A stretch of DNA of 44,586 nt from Alphaproteobacteria bacterium (GTDB lineage Bacteria; Pseudomonadota; Alphaproteobacteria; UBA11222), in NCBI GenBank assembly GCA_009693835.1, contig SHWM01000013.1, positions 1-44,586 on the forward strand. Reading direction: 5' to 3'. Below the pieces are notes generated by a model. That model worked only from the letters and a program-made list of their open reading frames with translations, made no database searches and was not told the DNA's origin. Below, piece by piece: positions 1 to 8,643 of the stretch. Each line of letters starts with the position of its first letter. Positions within the stretch are counted from its first letter, which is position 1. The position numbers were made by a program, and so were the translations under genes.

Positions 1-2811
1 CGCATCAATGGCCCGATCAGCTTTCGCATGCTGCCGCGCCCGGCTTTGTCTCTGGAAAACGCCACGATCGCAAATCGTCCGGGCGCTGCAGAACCACTTA
101 TGCTGAGTCTGGAGTGTCTCGATGCGCAATTGGGGATGCTGGCGCTGCTATCTGGAAAAATTCAGGTGACGAATTTCCGGCTGATCGCCCCTGTCCTGAA
201 TCTCGAAACACTGGCCGGTGGCGTCAACAACTGGGATTTTCTGGAAGATAGTAAAGACAATGCGCCCGGCATTCGATTTGATCATGTAAGTATCGAACGC
301 GGCCAAATGCGCTATCGCAACCCGTCCCGGGGGAATGTCGTGGAGGCCAGCCAGATGGCGTTGCAGTTAACCGGCGAATCGCTGCACGGGCCGTTCACGA
401 TCATCGGATCAATGCAGTTGCAGCAAGTGCCCGTGCAGTTTGACGCGACAATCGGGAATAATACGGCGGGACATGGCGGTTCACTGATCCTGAAAACGGA
501 ACTGCCCGGGCACACTGCCATCGATTTTAACGGCAGCATCACGCCAGAGGCGGAAATAACCGGAACCCTGAAAAGCCGCGGTGCCGATTTTGCCTCGCTC
601 ATGAACAGTCTGACGCAACTGGGCCTGCCCTCCCCCACGGTGTTGCAGTCTGCGTTTCTGCGTCATCCCTATCAGGTTGAAGGCAGCCTCGCGGTAACCG
701 CCAGCAGGCTGAAATATGATCTCGTCAAAATCAACCTGAATGAAAACATGCTCACGGGCAGCTTCTCCCTGCACACGGTGACACCAGCCATGGAAGCCAC
801 GCTGAATACGTCCAGCCTGGATCTGGATAAATTATTGTCCGCTGATACATCCAATACACCGGCGCCGCAGGCACAGGCCGGGGATACGGGTCCCGTTTCT
901 GCCATGGCGGGCACGATGCGTTTCACCGCCAATGTGATTAAATTCAGACAGGGCGCCGTGCGCGATGTCACCTTGACCGCCAGCCTGTCCGATGGCGTTA
1001 TGACGCTGGAGGATTTCAGTGCGCATTTCCCCGGAAGTTCCACAGCGCATATTTCTGGCAGGCTGACCTATGGCCAGGACAGGCCCGATTTTTCCGGAAG
1101 ACTGGACACACAGGCGCAAAACCTGCGCGGCCTGCTTATTTGGCTTGGCATTGAAATTCCTGACATGCCGGAGCGCAGCCTCAGCCGGGCACAATTATCC
1201 GCCCAGCTTGATATGTCGCCCGGATTTGTCCAGCTGAATGAAATTCTTGGCGAGCTTGATTCCTCCCGGCTGAAGGGCGGTCTGTCGCTAACCTTGCGCG
1301 AGCGGATAGCCCTGGGGATCGACATGCAAATTGACCAGCTGAGCCTGGATAATTATTTTCCCCCTGATTCGGTGGCCAGTATCGAAAATGCGCCCCCGGA
1401 CAAGGCAGCGCCGTGGCCGTTTCTGGAGGGGTTGACCAAAATTTATGACAGTCATTTCAAACTGTCCATTGATGGCCTGACCACGCATGGCGTGCCCATG
1501 AATAAATTGCGCACCGACGGGTCCGTGATCAACGGTACCTTGGCGCTTAGCAGCTTTACCGTTGCGGATATGGCCGGGACCGCCATCAGTCTCAACGGGA
1601 CCTTGAATAATTTACCAGCGGCCCCGGAGGGACAGGTTAATCTCCGCCTGGCGTCAAACGATCTTGGCGGACTGGGGCGCGCTATTGGCCTCACCTTGCC
1701 AGTGCCCGGATCGCAACTCGGAAAATCCTCGATCGACGCAAAATTCCAGATTGCCGGTTCCACTGTTCAAGGCGAGATAGACGCCACTTTTCAGGCCACG
1801 GCGATACGCATAACGGGTGAGACGAACAGCCTGTCACCCGGAAGCATCCCGCCCGCCGATACGGCGCCAACCTCCCGGATGCGCATATCCATAACCAATC
1901 CCAGCTTGCGCAATATTGCAGCGCAGGCTGGGTTTACAATAGACCCTGCCAAAATCGAGGAAGACGCCGGGCTTGCCCTTTCGGCGGAGGTATCCGGCGC
2001 CAATCGCGAAATCATCGTGAGCGCCGTGAATGGCGCCATTGGAACGATCCCCGTTCCGGGCCAGGCCAGTTGGAATTACCAAGGACCAAAACCGGTCTTG
2101 CGCCTGGAGGCCCATGTTGGGGAAATTCTGGCGGATAATTTATTTCAGGCCGGACTACCTTCCGGGACAGCCAGGCCCGGCGCAACCCGGCAACTGCCCT
2201 GGTCCGGCGCGCCGCTGGACCTGACATTCATGGATCGCTTTGATGCGGACGTAAGACTTGACGCGGCCCGTTATTCCGGGGGCGGGTATGATTTCGTCAA
2301 ACCTGCCCTGATGTTTGAACTTCGGGAAGGCACGGCAAGCGTGAAACAGTTCACCGGACTATTATTCGGTGGAGAAGCCAGCGCCACTGCGAGTCTTCAT
2401 AAAACAGGCGCCGCACTGGAACTGAAGGCCGAGTGGAATCTGAAGGCCGCAGATATGCAGGCGGCGGCGATGGCGCTTTCCGGAACCCCTGCCATTACCG
2501 GCAGGCTGGATTTGTCAGGGGCGGTAACGGGCGTAGGAGCCAGCAGTTTTGCCCTTGTGTCCAGCCTGGAAGGGAAAGCGGTATTGACCGCCAGCAATGG
2601 ATTGATTCAGGGCATGGACCTTCCCGGCTTCAGCGCACAGCTCGCCCATCTCGACCGCGCGACGGACTTTCTGAAGCTCGCTGACAATGTTTTGCAGGCA
2701 GGAAACACGCCCTATAAACGCATAAATGCGCCTTTTACGATAAAACAGGGGGTCGCCCAAAGCGACAATCCTGAGATCAGTATCGCAGGCGCTACCGGGG
2801 GCTGGAGGTGA
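1..2811 (+). CDS. AsmA-like envelope protein, main part (5' end outside window, 3' end frameshifted)
   Basis: The reading frame is open from the first base, so the true start and the usual N-terminal membrane anchor lie upstream. About 936 residues are visible. They show the AsmA pattern: a conserved early segment (LSGKIQVTNFRLIAPVLNLE), a long run of beta-rich, weakly conserved sequence, and an AsmA-type C-terminal region (DLSGAVTGVGASSFALVSSL, then GLIQGMDLPG). AsmA-family proteins are inner-membrane-anchored periplasmic proteins linked to outer-membrane lipid homeostasis; the specific role here is unknown. The frame stops at TGA 2809-2811 just before the typical AsmA ending, which continues in the next frame (2808-3155). 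Adding one G to the run of five at 2797-2801 would join the two parts as ..TGGLEVTLDLPRYWL... Family assignment is fairly sure; whether the gene is broken or the break is a base-call error is not. Confidence 0.8.
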   Translation, partial: RINGPISFRMLPRPALSLENATIANRPGAAEPLMLSLECLDAQLGMLALLSGKIQVTNFRLIAPVLNLETLAGGVNNWDFLEDSKDNAPGIRFDHVSIERGQMRYRNPSRGNVVEASQMALQLTGESLHGPFTIIGSMQLQQVPVQFDATIGNNTAGHGGSLILKTELPGHTAIDFNGSITPEAEITGTLKSRGADFASLMNSLTQLGLPSPTVLQSAFLRHPYQVEGSLAVTASRLKYDLVKINLNENMLTGSFSLHTVTPAMEATLNTSSLDLDKLLSADTSNTPAPQAQAGDTGPVSAMAGTMRFTANVIKFRQGAVRDVTLTASLSDGVMTLEDFSAHFPGSSTAHISGRLTYGQDRPDFSGRLDTQAQNLRGLLIWLGIEIPDMPERSLSRAQLSAQLDMSPGFVQLNEILGELDSSRLKGGLSLTLRERIALGIDMQIDQLSLDNYFPPDSVASIENAPPDKAAPWPFLEGLTKIYDSHFKLSIDGLTTHGVPMNKLRTDGSVINGTLALSSFTVADMAGTAISLNGTLNNLPAAPEGQVNLRLASNDLGGLGRAIGLTLPVPGSQLGKSSIDAKFQIAGSTVQGEIDATFQATAIRITGETNSLSPGSIPPADTAPTSRMRISITNPSLRNIAAQAGFTIDPAKIEEDAGLALSAEVSGANREIIVSAVNGAIGTIPVPGQASWNYQGPKPVLRLEAHVGEILADNLFQAGLPSGTARPGATRQLPWSGAPLDLTFMDRFDADVRLDAARYSGGGYDFVKPALMFELREGTASVKQFTGLLFGGEASATASLHKTGAALELKAEWNLKAADMQAAAMALSGTPAITGRLDLSGAVTGVGASSFALVSSLEGKAVLTASNGLIQGMDLPGFSAQLAHLDRATDFLKLADNVLQAGNTPYKRINAPFTIKQGVAQSDNPEISIAGATGGWR

Positions 2812-3155
2812 CTCTGGACCTGCCACGCTATTGGCTGAACGCAGAAGCCGGTCTGACCCTCAACGATCATATGGATGCGCCGCCGTTGGGCATCGCTTTC
2901 ATCGGCCCGCTGAATGATCCAGAGAGAAGCCTGCGTATCAGCAAGCTGGAGAACCATTTCACGCAGGCGCTGATGGCCAAAAGCCTGCAACGCGTGATCG
3001 ATAACAGGGAGACCGCACCCGCGGCCCCTGTCACCGCCAATCCGGCGCCAGAGCCTGCACAGGCAGCCCCGCAAACCACGCCGCCCGCCGATAGTTCCGC
3101 CAAGAAAGTCATAAATCGCATCCTGAACGGCATCGTCAGGGATAAGCCGAGATGA
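2808..3155 (+). CDS. AsmA-like protein, C-terminal fragment in the shifted frame
   Basis: 115 codons from a GTG that has no convincing Shine-Dalgarno of its own. The sequence VTLDLPRYWLNAEAGLTL followed by DAPPLGIAFIGPLNDPERSL is the classic end of AsmA-family proteins, with a Pro/Ala-rich tail (about residues 65-97) and a basic C-terminus. It sits in the -1 frame relative to the upstream AsmA part and overlaps its stop, so I read it as the natural C-terminus of the same gene, separated by a 1-nt loss in a G-run. It could be translated by re-initiation at the overlapping GTG/TGA, but nothing in the sequence demands this. It overlaps the next gene by 4 nt (ATGA). Confidence 0.75.
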   Translation: MTLDLPRYWLNAEAGLTLNDHMDAPPLGIAFIGPLNDPERSLRISKLENHFTQALMAKSLQRVIDNRETAPAAPVTANPAPEPAQAAPQTTPPADSSAKKVINRILNGIVRDKPR

Positions 3156-4459
3156 AAAGCCTTGTGGCGCTGCTTCTGGTCTTCCTGCTTCTACTTCCCC
3201 TGGGGGCTGTATATCTCGCGTTTATCGCAATCGCCGATCACCCGCAGGTGGTCCAGTCAACGGAAATAGCGAATTCGCAAAACGCGAACCGCCTCAAATC
3301 ACTCGTTCGCAACTATCAATCCAATGAAGGTGAAGACCTGGCCATTTCCGAGCAGGATCTGGAAAGTGTCATCGCCTTTGCGGTGCGCGGCATCCCATCC
3401 GCGCACGCGGATGCGCAGATCAATCTTCTGGGGCTTAACGCGCGGCTGACGATAACGCTGCCAGCCAATCCTATAGGGCGCTATATGAATTTGGGGTTTA
3501 ACATCCCTCCCTCCGAAACGGGATTGGCGTTAAGTTACGTCACCCTGGGAGATACGGTAATCCCCGTCCAGTTTCTGGCGCCCGCAGCAGGCTGGGTATT
3601 TGATTTCCTTCTGGGCGAGGGCAGCGGAGAAACCTTTGCCAGCCTGGTGAGGAAAGTGCGTTTCTCCGGCGATAAAATGTTTCTGACAATGGCTCCCAGA
3701 CAGGCCTCCAGCGGTAAGATTTCCGGAAAGCTGGATGATATTTTTGACCGGATAAAGCAAAACAAGCAACTGCGCATCAGTGATCCTGAAATCGTGCAGG
3801 TCTATTTCAATCTGTTGCGCGAAACGGCCAACACCCTGCATGGCGGCTATGTCTCCCTGACCATGTATCTTCGCCCCATATTTGAAATGGCTGCCAACCG
3901 CAGCAAATCCGGTGGCGCACAGGTGGTAACCGAGAACCAGGCAGCGATAATGGCCCTGGCGATATATTTCGGCGATTCACGCATGCAGGACCTTGTCGAC
4001 AGTTCGGATAAAAAATATTTTCCGAAAAGCCGTCTTGGCAGTTTTAATGTGACCGTCAGGGCACGTCACGATCTGGTGCAGCATTACCTGACATCGGCGG
4101 GCCTGCAACTGGCGGCGGGCGTCGGCATCGCCAATGCGATTGGCGAATTCAAGGAAATTGCGGATACGCTGCGGGGCGGCAGGGGCTTCAGCTTTTCTGA
4201 CATTGCCGGAGACAAGAACGGAGTGATGCTTGCCGTCCAGGCTTCTGACGCCAGCAGCGCCTTGCACCTTCAGTCTGCATTGGCCAATATCAAGCAGGAA
4301 GGCGAATATTTTCCCGGCATTACAGGGCTACCTGATAATATGACGCAGGATGAATTCGAACGCCGGTATGGCAATGTGGAGAGTCAGACCTATAAGGAAT
4401 TGTTGGCGGAGATAGACCGCCGCATCGCGCGTCTGCCAGTCTATGCCGGAGACAGATAA
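3152..4459 (+). CDS. uncharacterised membrane-anchored protein
   Basis: 435 residues; not a family I recognise by name. Residues 1-28 are one strong hydrophobic segment (MKSLVALLLVFLLLLPLGAV...) without an obvious signal-peptidase site, suggesting an uncleaved inner-membrane anchor with the rest in the periplasm. The body has no Cys pattern or catalytic motif that I can name and ends in an amphipathic, charged helix (YKELLAEIDRRIARL). It starts inside the stop of the AsmA fragment (ATGA) and its own stop overlaps the next start (TAATG), so the three genes form one transcript. An envelope role alongside the AsmA-like protein is inference from that coupling only. Confidence 0.7.
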   Translation: MKSLVALLLVFLLLLPLGAVYLAFIAIADHPQVVQSTEIANSQNANRLKSLVRNYQSNEGEDLAISEQDLESVIAFAVRGIPSAHADAQINLLGLNARLTITLPANPIGRYMNLGFNIPPSETGLALSYVTLGDTVIPVQFLAPAAGWVFDFLLGEGSGETFASLVRKVRFSGDKMFLTMAPRQASSGKISGKLDDIFDRIKQNKQLRISDPEIVQVYFNLLRETANTLHGGYVSLTMYLRPIFEMAANRSKSGGAQVVTENQAAIMALAIYFGDSRMQDLVDSSDKKYFPKSRLGSFNVTVRARHDLVQHYLTSAGLQLAAGVGIANAIGEFKEIADTLRGGRGFSFSDIAGDKNGVMLAVQASDASSALHLQSALANIKQEGEYFPGITGLPDNMTQDEFERRYGNVESQTYKELLAEIDRRIARLPVYAGDR

Positions 4460-5082
4460 TGCAACCTGTTTTGCCGCTGGATGTCAGCACCATCAAGGGC
4501 TTTATGGACCCGGAGGAAGGTGCTGCGCTGTTTGAGGCGGCCCTTCGCGCCGCCGCTCTGGGCCCGGTGATGGAAGTGGGGTCCTATTGCGGAAAGTCAA
4601 CTGTCTATCTGGGCACTGCCTGCAAAGCCAGGGGGGGGCTGCTGTTCGCACTCGACCACCATCGCGGTTCGGAAGAGAATCAGCCCGGCTGGGAACATCA
4701 TGACGCGGATTTATGGGATGCGCGGGAGGGGGCCATGGATACGATGCCGTTCTTCCGTGATACGATAAGACGGGCGCAGCTTGAAGACACGGTTGTCGCG
4801 ATCGTTACCCAATCGCGGCTGGCGGCGCGCCACTGGAATATTCCCTTGTCAATGCTGTTTATCGACGGCGGCCATTCATTGGACATGGCAATGGGCGATT
4901 ATCGCGGTTTCAGCGGCCATGTGATGCCCGGCGGCATTCTTGCCATTCACGACATATTTCCTGATCCCGCGGATGGCGGTCAGGCGCCGTTTGAGATCTA
5001 CAAGCTGGCGCTGGCCTCAGGAATGTTTGAAGAAATGGCGATGGTGAAGTCGCTCGGCCTGCTGCGGCGCATCCTCGTCTAG
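4459..5082 (+). CDS. class I SAM-dependent methyltransferase (Methyltransf_24 type)
   Basis: 207 residues. The SAM-binding motif I is visible as VMEVGSYCGKSTVYLG (about residues 35-50), followed by LLFALDHHRGSEENQ and, later, the acidic motif MLFIDGGHSLDMAMGDY (about 134-150) with ILAIHDIF, the arrangement seen in Methyltransf_24 / O-methyltransferase-like proteins. The substrate cannot be read from the sequence. It is translationally coupled to the preceding membrane protein. Its 3' end overlaps the 3' end of the convergent gene at 5017-6144 by 66 nt, so the last 22 codons are coding on both strands. Start ATG at 4459 fits the TAATG overlap. Confidence 0.8.
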   Translation: MQPVLPLDVSTIKGFMDPEEGAALFEAALRAAALGPVMEVGSYCGKSTVYLGTACKARGGLLFALDHHRGSEENQPGWEHHDADLWDAREGAMDTMPFFRDTIRRAQLEDTVVAIVTQSRLAARHWNIPLSMLFIDGGHSLDMAMGDYRGFSGHVMPGGILAIHDIFPDPADGGQAPFEIYKLALASGMFEEMAMVKSLGLLRRILV

Positions 5083-6144
5083 CACATCCAGAAACAGCCG
5101 CGAGGCCGCCGTGACGCCGCATAGCGCATCCGCGGCCAACAGCACGGCGCCAGCCGTCCATGCCGGCATTTCCTCCGGCCATGGAACATTTTCCACGATC
5201 TGGTAGCCCATCCAGTAGGCGCCGCTTTCATGCCGGTATTTGTGCACCCAGCTGAACAGCTCCATGGCGCGCAGGGGTTGGCCCGAGGCCAGCAGCGCCA
5301 GCACCAGTTCGGACGTTTCCGCAACCGTGATCCAGGGTTCATCGGAAACACAGCGGCACCCGTGCCCGTCCTCGACAAAGATGTTCCATTTTTCCGCAAG
5401 CCGCAAAAAGGCGGCCTCTTCGCGCAGCACACCCGACAACACCGGATAATACCAGTCCATGGAAAAGCGTTCCTTGGACGGCCATGTGCGGTCGAACCGG
5501 TGCGGTTTGCGGCGTAACGCCGCGCCAAGCCGCATACGGGCAAGCCGCCATTCCCCGCAAGGCTTATTCAGCGTCATGGCGATCCGGGTGGCGCATTCAA
5601 GGCTTTTATAGATCGAGGAGCAGCCGGTAATCAGCGCATCATCCGTGTCACGCGAATCCCATGCCGCCCATCGTATGTCGCCATGTTCCGATTGCAGCGA
5701 CAGCACAAAACCCATGGCGGCGGAAACCGCCGGCCACATGGCCGACAGAAACTCACGGTCCGCCGTGACCAGATAATGGTGCCACACGCCCACGGCGATA
5801 TAGGCGCTGAAATTGCTGTCCCGCACTGGCGGGTCGCCTGCTGGCGCGCCAAGCACAAAAGTCGCCTTGTCCTGATCAATGGGCGCCGAGGCCCCCAGTT
5901 CTCCCCACCAGGAGCCATCCGCGAGCTGATTATCCGCCAGCCAGCCATAGGCTTTTCTGGCCGCATCCCAGTGCCCCAGAATGCTTAGGCCCATAGCAGC
6001 TTCGATATGGTTCCACGGGTCTATGATCCCGCCGGTATACCAGGGTATCGCTCCGTCCCCCTGTTGCAGATATAAAATCCGTCTGGCGGCGCCATCGAAA
6101 AAGGCGGGAGGGAACCGGCCTTTTGCCAGATATAATTTCTCCAT
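5017..6144 (-). CDS. prenyltransferase-like alpha/alpha-barrel protein
   Basis: 375 residues with AGGAAGG ahead of the ATG. Repeated helix-pair segments such as QQGDGAIPWYTGGIIDPWNH, NQLADGSWWGEL and SGAYWMGYQIVENVPWPEE resemble the toroidal helical-hairpin fold shared by terpenoid cyclases/prenyltransferases and six-hairpin glycosidases. Databases usually name such proteins 'prenyltransferase', but I see no DDxxD or DxDD signature, so a sugar-processing or structural role is equally possible. It is the last gene of a three-gene unit with a methyltransferase and a GT4 glycosyltransferase (13-nt gap to the former), which favours a job in glycan or glycolipid assembly. Its 3' end overlaps the opposing methyltransferase gene by 66 nt. 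Confidence 0.65.
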   Translation of the reverse strand: MEKLYLAKGRFPPAFFDGAARRILYLQQGDGAIPWYTGGIIDPWNHIEAAMGLSILGHWDAARKAYGWLADNQLADGSWWGELGASAPIDQDKATFVLGAPAGDPPVRDSNFSAYIAVGVWHHYLVTADREFLSAMWPAVSAAMGFVLSLQSEHGDIRWAAWDSRDTDDALITGCSSIYKSLECATRIAMTLNKPCGEWRLARMRLGAALRRKPHRFDRTWPSKERFSMDWYYPVLSGVLREEAAFLRLAEKWNIFVEDGHGCRCVSDEPWITVAETSELVLALLASGQPLRAMELFSWVHKYRHESGAYWMGYQIVENVPWPEEMPAWTAGAVLLAADALCGVTAASRLFLDVLDEDAPQQAERLHHRHFFKHS

Positions 6145-6156
6145 GCCGCCGCCTTC

Positions 6157-6873
6157 CTATGATGCCCGTGAAAAATACATGACCACGCTTTTGCCCATCA
6201 GCGGACTGGCCAGTTTTTCCAGCATCCGTGTCAACAGGGGCTGCTGCAAGATGTCCCATTCAAGAAACCGTTTATACAGTCGCACAGCGCGAGAGCTTTC
6301 CTTGCGTTTCCAGAGCCAACATTGCAGCCACCAGTAGGGCGAGTGCAGGCCATGCGCCCAGTGCCGGCGCAGAAATCTCAGCCCGCGCCGTTCTATGTCC
6401 CGGCGCAGCGAACCGTAGCGGAAAATCCGGACATGTCCGCCAGGCGTTGCCGCATAGCCATCCGGGCTGAGTTTCCAGCATATCCATTCCGGCCAGGCGC
6501 GCGGCACACTGACCGCAAGCGTGCCGCCGGGCTTCAGTACCCGGTAAACCTCATCCAGCGCCGCCTGATAGTCGGGAATATGTTCCAGAACTTCCGAGCA
6601 GATGACCAGATTGAAACTGCCGTCCGGGAACGGCAGCGCAAGCGCGTCGGCAAGCGCAAAACTGAAATGGCGTTCGGGACCAGATTCATAAACCGGATGC
6701 AGCGCGAATGCGCCCCTGGCCTTGCGCAGGTCCTCAAAGCCCAGATCCACCCCCACCACATGGATGCGCCGGGCATAATAAAGCGCATGCACATGCCGCC
6801 CCTCGCCGCAGCCGAGGTCCAGCGCCACATCGCCATCGGCAATGTCGAGCCGTTCAATCTGGACGGTGCGCAT
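6157..6873 (-). CDS. class I SAM-dependent methyltransferase (Methyltransf_11 type)
   Basis: 238 residues. Motif I is textbook (VALDLGCGEGRHVHAL, residues 16-31), then VVGVDLGFEDLRKA, ALADALALPFPDGSFNLVIC with SEVLEHIPD, and RVLKPGGTLAVSVP. The C-terminal half carries RIFRYGSLRRDIERRGLRFL and a Trp-rich stretch (HSPYWWLQCWLWKRKESSRA) that may sit on a membrane or bind a lipid-like substrate. It overlaps the upstream GT4 gene by 20 nt and precedes the alpha/alpha-barrel gene, implying one operon. Substrate unknown; methylation of a sugar or lipid-linked intermediate is an inference from the neighbouring glycosyltransferase. Confidence 0.85.
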   Translation of the reverse strand: MRTVQIERLDIADGDVALDLGCGEGRHVHALYYARRIHVVGVDLGFEDLRKARGAFALHPVYESGPERHFSFALADALALPFPDGSFNLVICSEVLEHIPDYQAALDEVYRVLKPGGTLAVSVPRAWPEWICWKLSPDGYAATPGGHVRIFRYGSLRRDIERRGLRFLRRHWAHGLHSPYWWLQCWLWKRKESSRAVRLYKRFLEWDILQQPLLTRMLEKLASPLMGKSVVMYFSRAS

Positions 6874-8167
6874 GTTTATCCAGCAGCCGGTAATAATATT
6901 CCGTCAGGTTGCGCGCGCATAACGGCCAACTGAATTCGCGCAGAACCCGTTCGCGCCCAAGCTGGCCCAGCACATCGCGCCTGGCCGGATCGCGCAACAG
7001 GTCGGCAATGGCGCGCGCCAGCGCCCCCGCGTCCCCCGCCGGAACAATCACGCCCGCATCCCCCACGACTTCTGGCAAGGCGCCGCCCGTGGTGGCGACC
7101 AGCGGCACGCCACAGGCCATTGCCTCACCCGCAGGGAAACCAAATCCTTCATAGAGCGAGGGGCTGACCGCAATCGTGGTTTCAGCATAGAGGTGCCGGA
7201 TTTCATCATCCGTGATGCCGGATACAAAGCGCACCTTTGACTTGATGCCCAGTCTGTCGAGCAGCTTTTCGGTCGGGCCCGACCGCAGCTTGCCGACCAC
7301 TACCAGTTCCAGATCGGGAAAATCGCGCAGCAACATATCATAGGCCTGCACCAGATAGACCAGCCCCTTCAGCGCCACATCCGCGCTGGCTGTCGCCATC
7401 AAGCGGTTGGGCCGGCGCGGAATTTCGGGCATGGGGCGGTAGGTTTCGCAATCAATGCCCTCGGATATGATTTCCATCTGTTCGGGCCGGACGCCAAACT
7501 GCGCCATCAGATCGCGATGCGTGGATCTGGAAACCGCAATGATATTGGGCAGTTTGCGGGCGACGCGAATTTGCATCTGCACAAAACGATGCCAGCGCCA
7601 GGACATGAATTTGAAGAACAGGCTGGTCTGCGCCGCTATCGCCAGTCTGCGGTCCATAGTGATCGGATGATGAATGATGCTGACAACCGGCAGTCCCATG
7701 CGCATAAGGTCGAGCAGGCCGGGGCAGATCGTCTGATTATCATGCACCAGATCATATTCATGCGCCCGTCCTTTCATATAATCGGCAAGGCGGCGGCCAA
7801 ACGTATAGATCTCCGGAAAACCACCGGACAGGTGGACAAAATATTCAATCCAGTCGACCGGGTTTTTCCAGCGTTCCCGGGGCAGGCCCAGTTCTGGCCG
7901 CGGCGCGGCATAGAGATCCAGGGATGGCAGTTTGATCAGCCCCACCCGCGGATCAAGATGCGGATAAGGCGGGCCGGAAATGACATCGACATGATGCCCC
8001 ATCTCCACCAGAGCCCGGCTGAAATGACGCATATAGACGCCCTGCCCCCCTGTATAGGGATCGCTGCGATAGCTGAGCAGCAGAATGCGGAGCGGTCTGC
8101 GGGCAGGGGGCGCACCACCGGCAGACCCGTGACTGCCCCGGTCTAGGGGGGCGGTTTCAATATTCAT
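6854..8167 (-). CDS. GT4-family glycosyltransferase
   Basis: 437 residues, GT-B fold. The N-terminal acceptor domain starts after a 25-residue disordered leader (RILLLSYRSDPYTGGQGVYM, glycine-rich loop). The C-terminal donor domain carries the GT4 hallmarks: KGLVYLVQAYDMLL, LELVVVGKL, the DDEIRHLYAETTIAVSPSLY segment, then EGFGFPAGEAMACGVPLVAT (the E-x7-E nucleotide-sugar motif) and GDAGVIVPAGD. It transfers a sugar from a nucleotide-sugar donor at the cytoplasmic side; acceptor and sugar are unknown. It is first in an operon with a methyltransferase and a prenyltransferase-like protein. A perfect palindrome lies 15 nt upstream of the start codon. Confidence 0.88.
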   Translation of the reverse strand: MNIETAPLDRGSHGSAGGAPPARRPLRILLLSYRSDPYTGGQGVYMRHFSRALVEMGHHVDVISGPPYPHLDPRVGLIKLPSLDLYAAPRPELGLPRERWKNPVDWIEYFVHLSGGFPEIYTFGRRLADYMKGRAHEYDLVHDNQTICPGLLDLMRMGLPVVSIIHHPITMDRRLAIAAQTSLFFKFMSWRWHRFVQMQIRVARKLPNIIAVSRSTHRDLMAQFGVRPEQMEIISEGIDCETYRPMPEIPRRPNRLMATASADVALKGLVYLVQAYDMLLRDFPDLELVVVGKLRSGPTEKLLDRLGIKSKVRFVSGITDDEIRHLYAETTIAVSPSLYEGFGFPAGEAMACGVPLVATTGGALPEVVGDAGVIVPAGDAGALARAIADLLRDPARRDVLGQLGRERVLREFSWPLCARNLTEYYYRLLDKHAHRPD

Positions 8168-8181
8168 GTTTAATCCCGAAA

Positions 8182-8199
8182 ATGAACAAACTTGTTCAT
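8182..8199. promoter_or_regulatory. perfect 8-2-8 palindrome, probable operator
   Basis: ATGAACAAACTTGTTCAT: arms ATGAACAA and TTGTTCAT separated by AC. It lies between the 3' end of the SnoaL-like gene and the start of the GT4 gene, 15 nt before that ATG. Shape and length fit a TetR-type repressor site, but no TetR gene is in the window, so the cognate protein is unknown. It has no T-run after it, so it is unlikely to be a terminator. Confidence 0.5.
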
Positions 8200-8226
8200 A
8201 TCCGCGTCAAAATCAAGTCCAGTCTG

Positions 8227-8628
8227 TTAATTCACCAGCCCTGTGGACGTTTCACTGATTTCCGGGGCGCGGCCAGCCGGTCCCGCGTGATGATGGTGAA
8301 GACGCCAAAGCCGTCCATCGCGCACAAAAATATTGGTTGCCACCAGATAATGGCCACCCAGCGCTTCAAAACACAGCACATAGGCGCTCTCGCCCAGCAG
8401 TACCGGGACCGGCGACAGACACTGCACCTCTGGCGGGTTTGGCCCCTCCAGAATGGCGCGAAAACTCGCCATGACGGCGGTCCGTCCTATCACGGGATTC
8501 CAGCCCGGATGCGTACAGCTGACGCCGGCCGCGTGGCTCCAGATTTCCTCAAGCCCTTTCATGTCGCGTCCGGCAAAGGAGCGATAGAAAAATTCATTGG
8601 CGAACAGCAGGGTTTCAGTATCTCTCAT
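8227..8628 (-). CDS. SnoaL/NTF2-like protein
   Basis: 133 residues. The sequence fits the nuclear-transport-factor-2/SnoaL cone fold: an N-terminal helix pair (LLFANEFFYRSFAGRDMKGL), W-SHAAGVSCTHPGWNPVIGR, then strands ending LVATNIFVRDGRLWRLHHHH. Members of this fold are small hydrolases, isomerases or stress-response proteins of the DUF4440/SnoaL_3 type. The conserved HPGW and HHHH positions point to the SnoaL_3 group, with no specific reaction implied. It is the last gene of a unit that begins with the acyltransferase at 11872, following the epoxide-hydrolase-like gene after 15 nt. Confidence 0.75.
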   Translation of the reverse strand: MRDTETLLFANEFFYRSFAGRDMKGLEEIWSHAAGVSCTHPGWNPVIGRTAVMASFRAILEGPNPPEVQCLSPVPVLLGESAYVLCFEALGGHYLVATNIFVRDGRLWRLHHHHAGPAGRAPEISETSTGLVN

Positions 8629-8643
8629 GGTCCGCGCCCCGCC

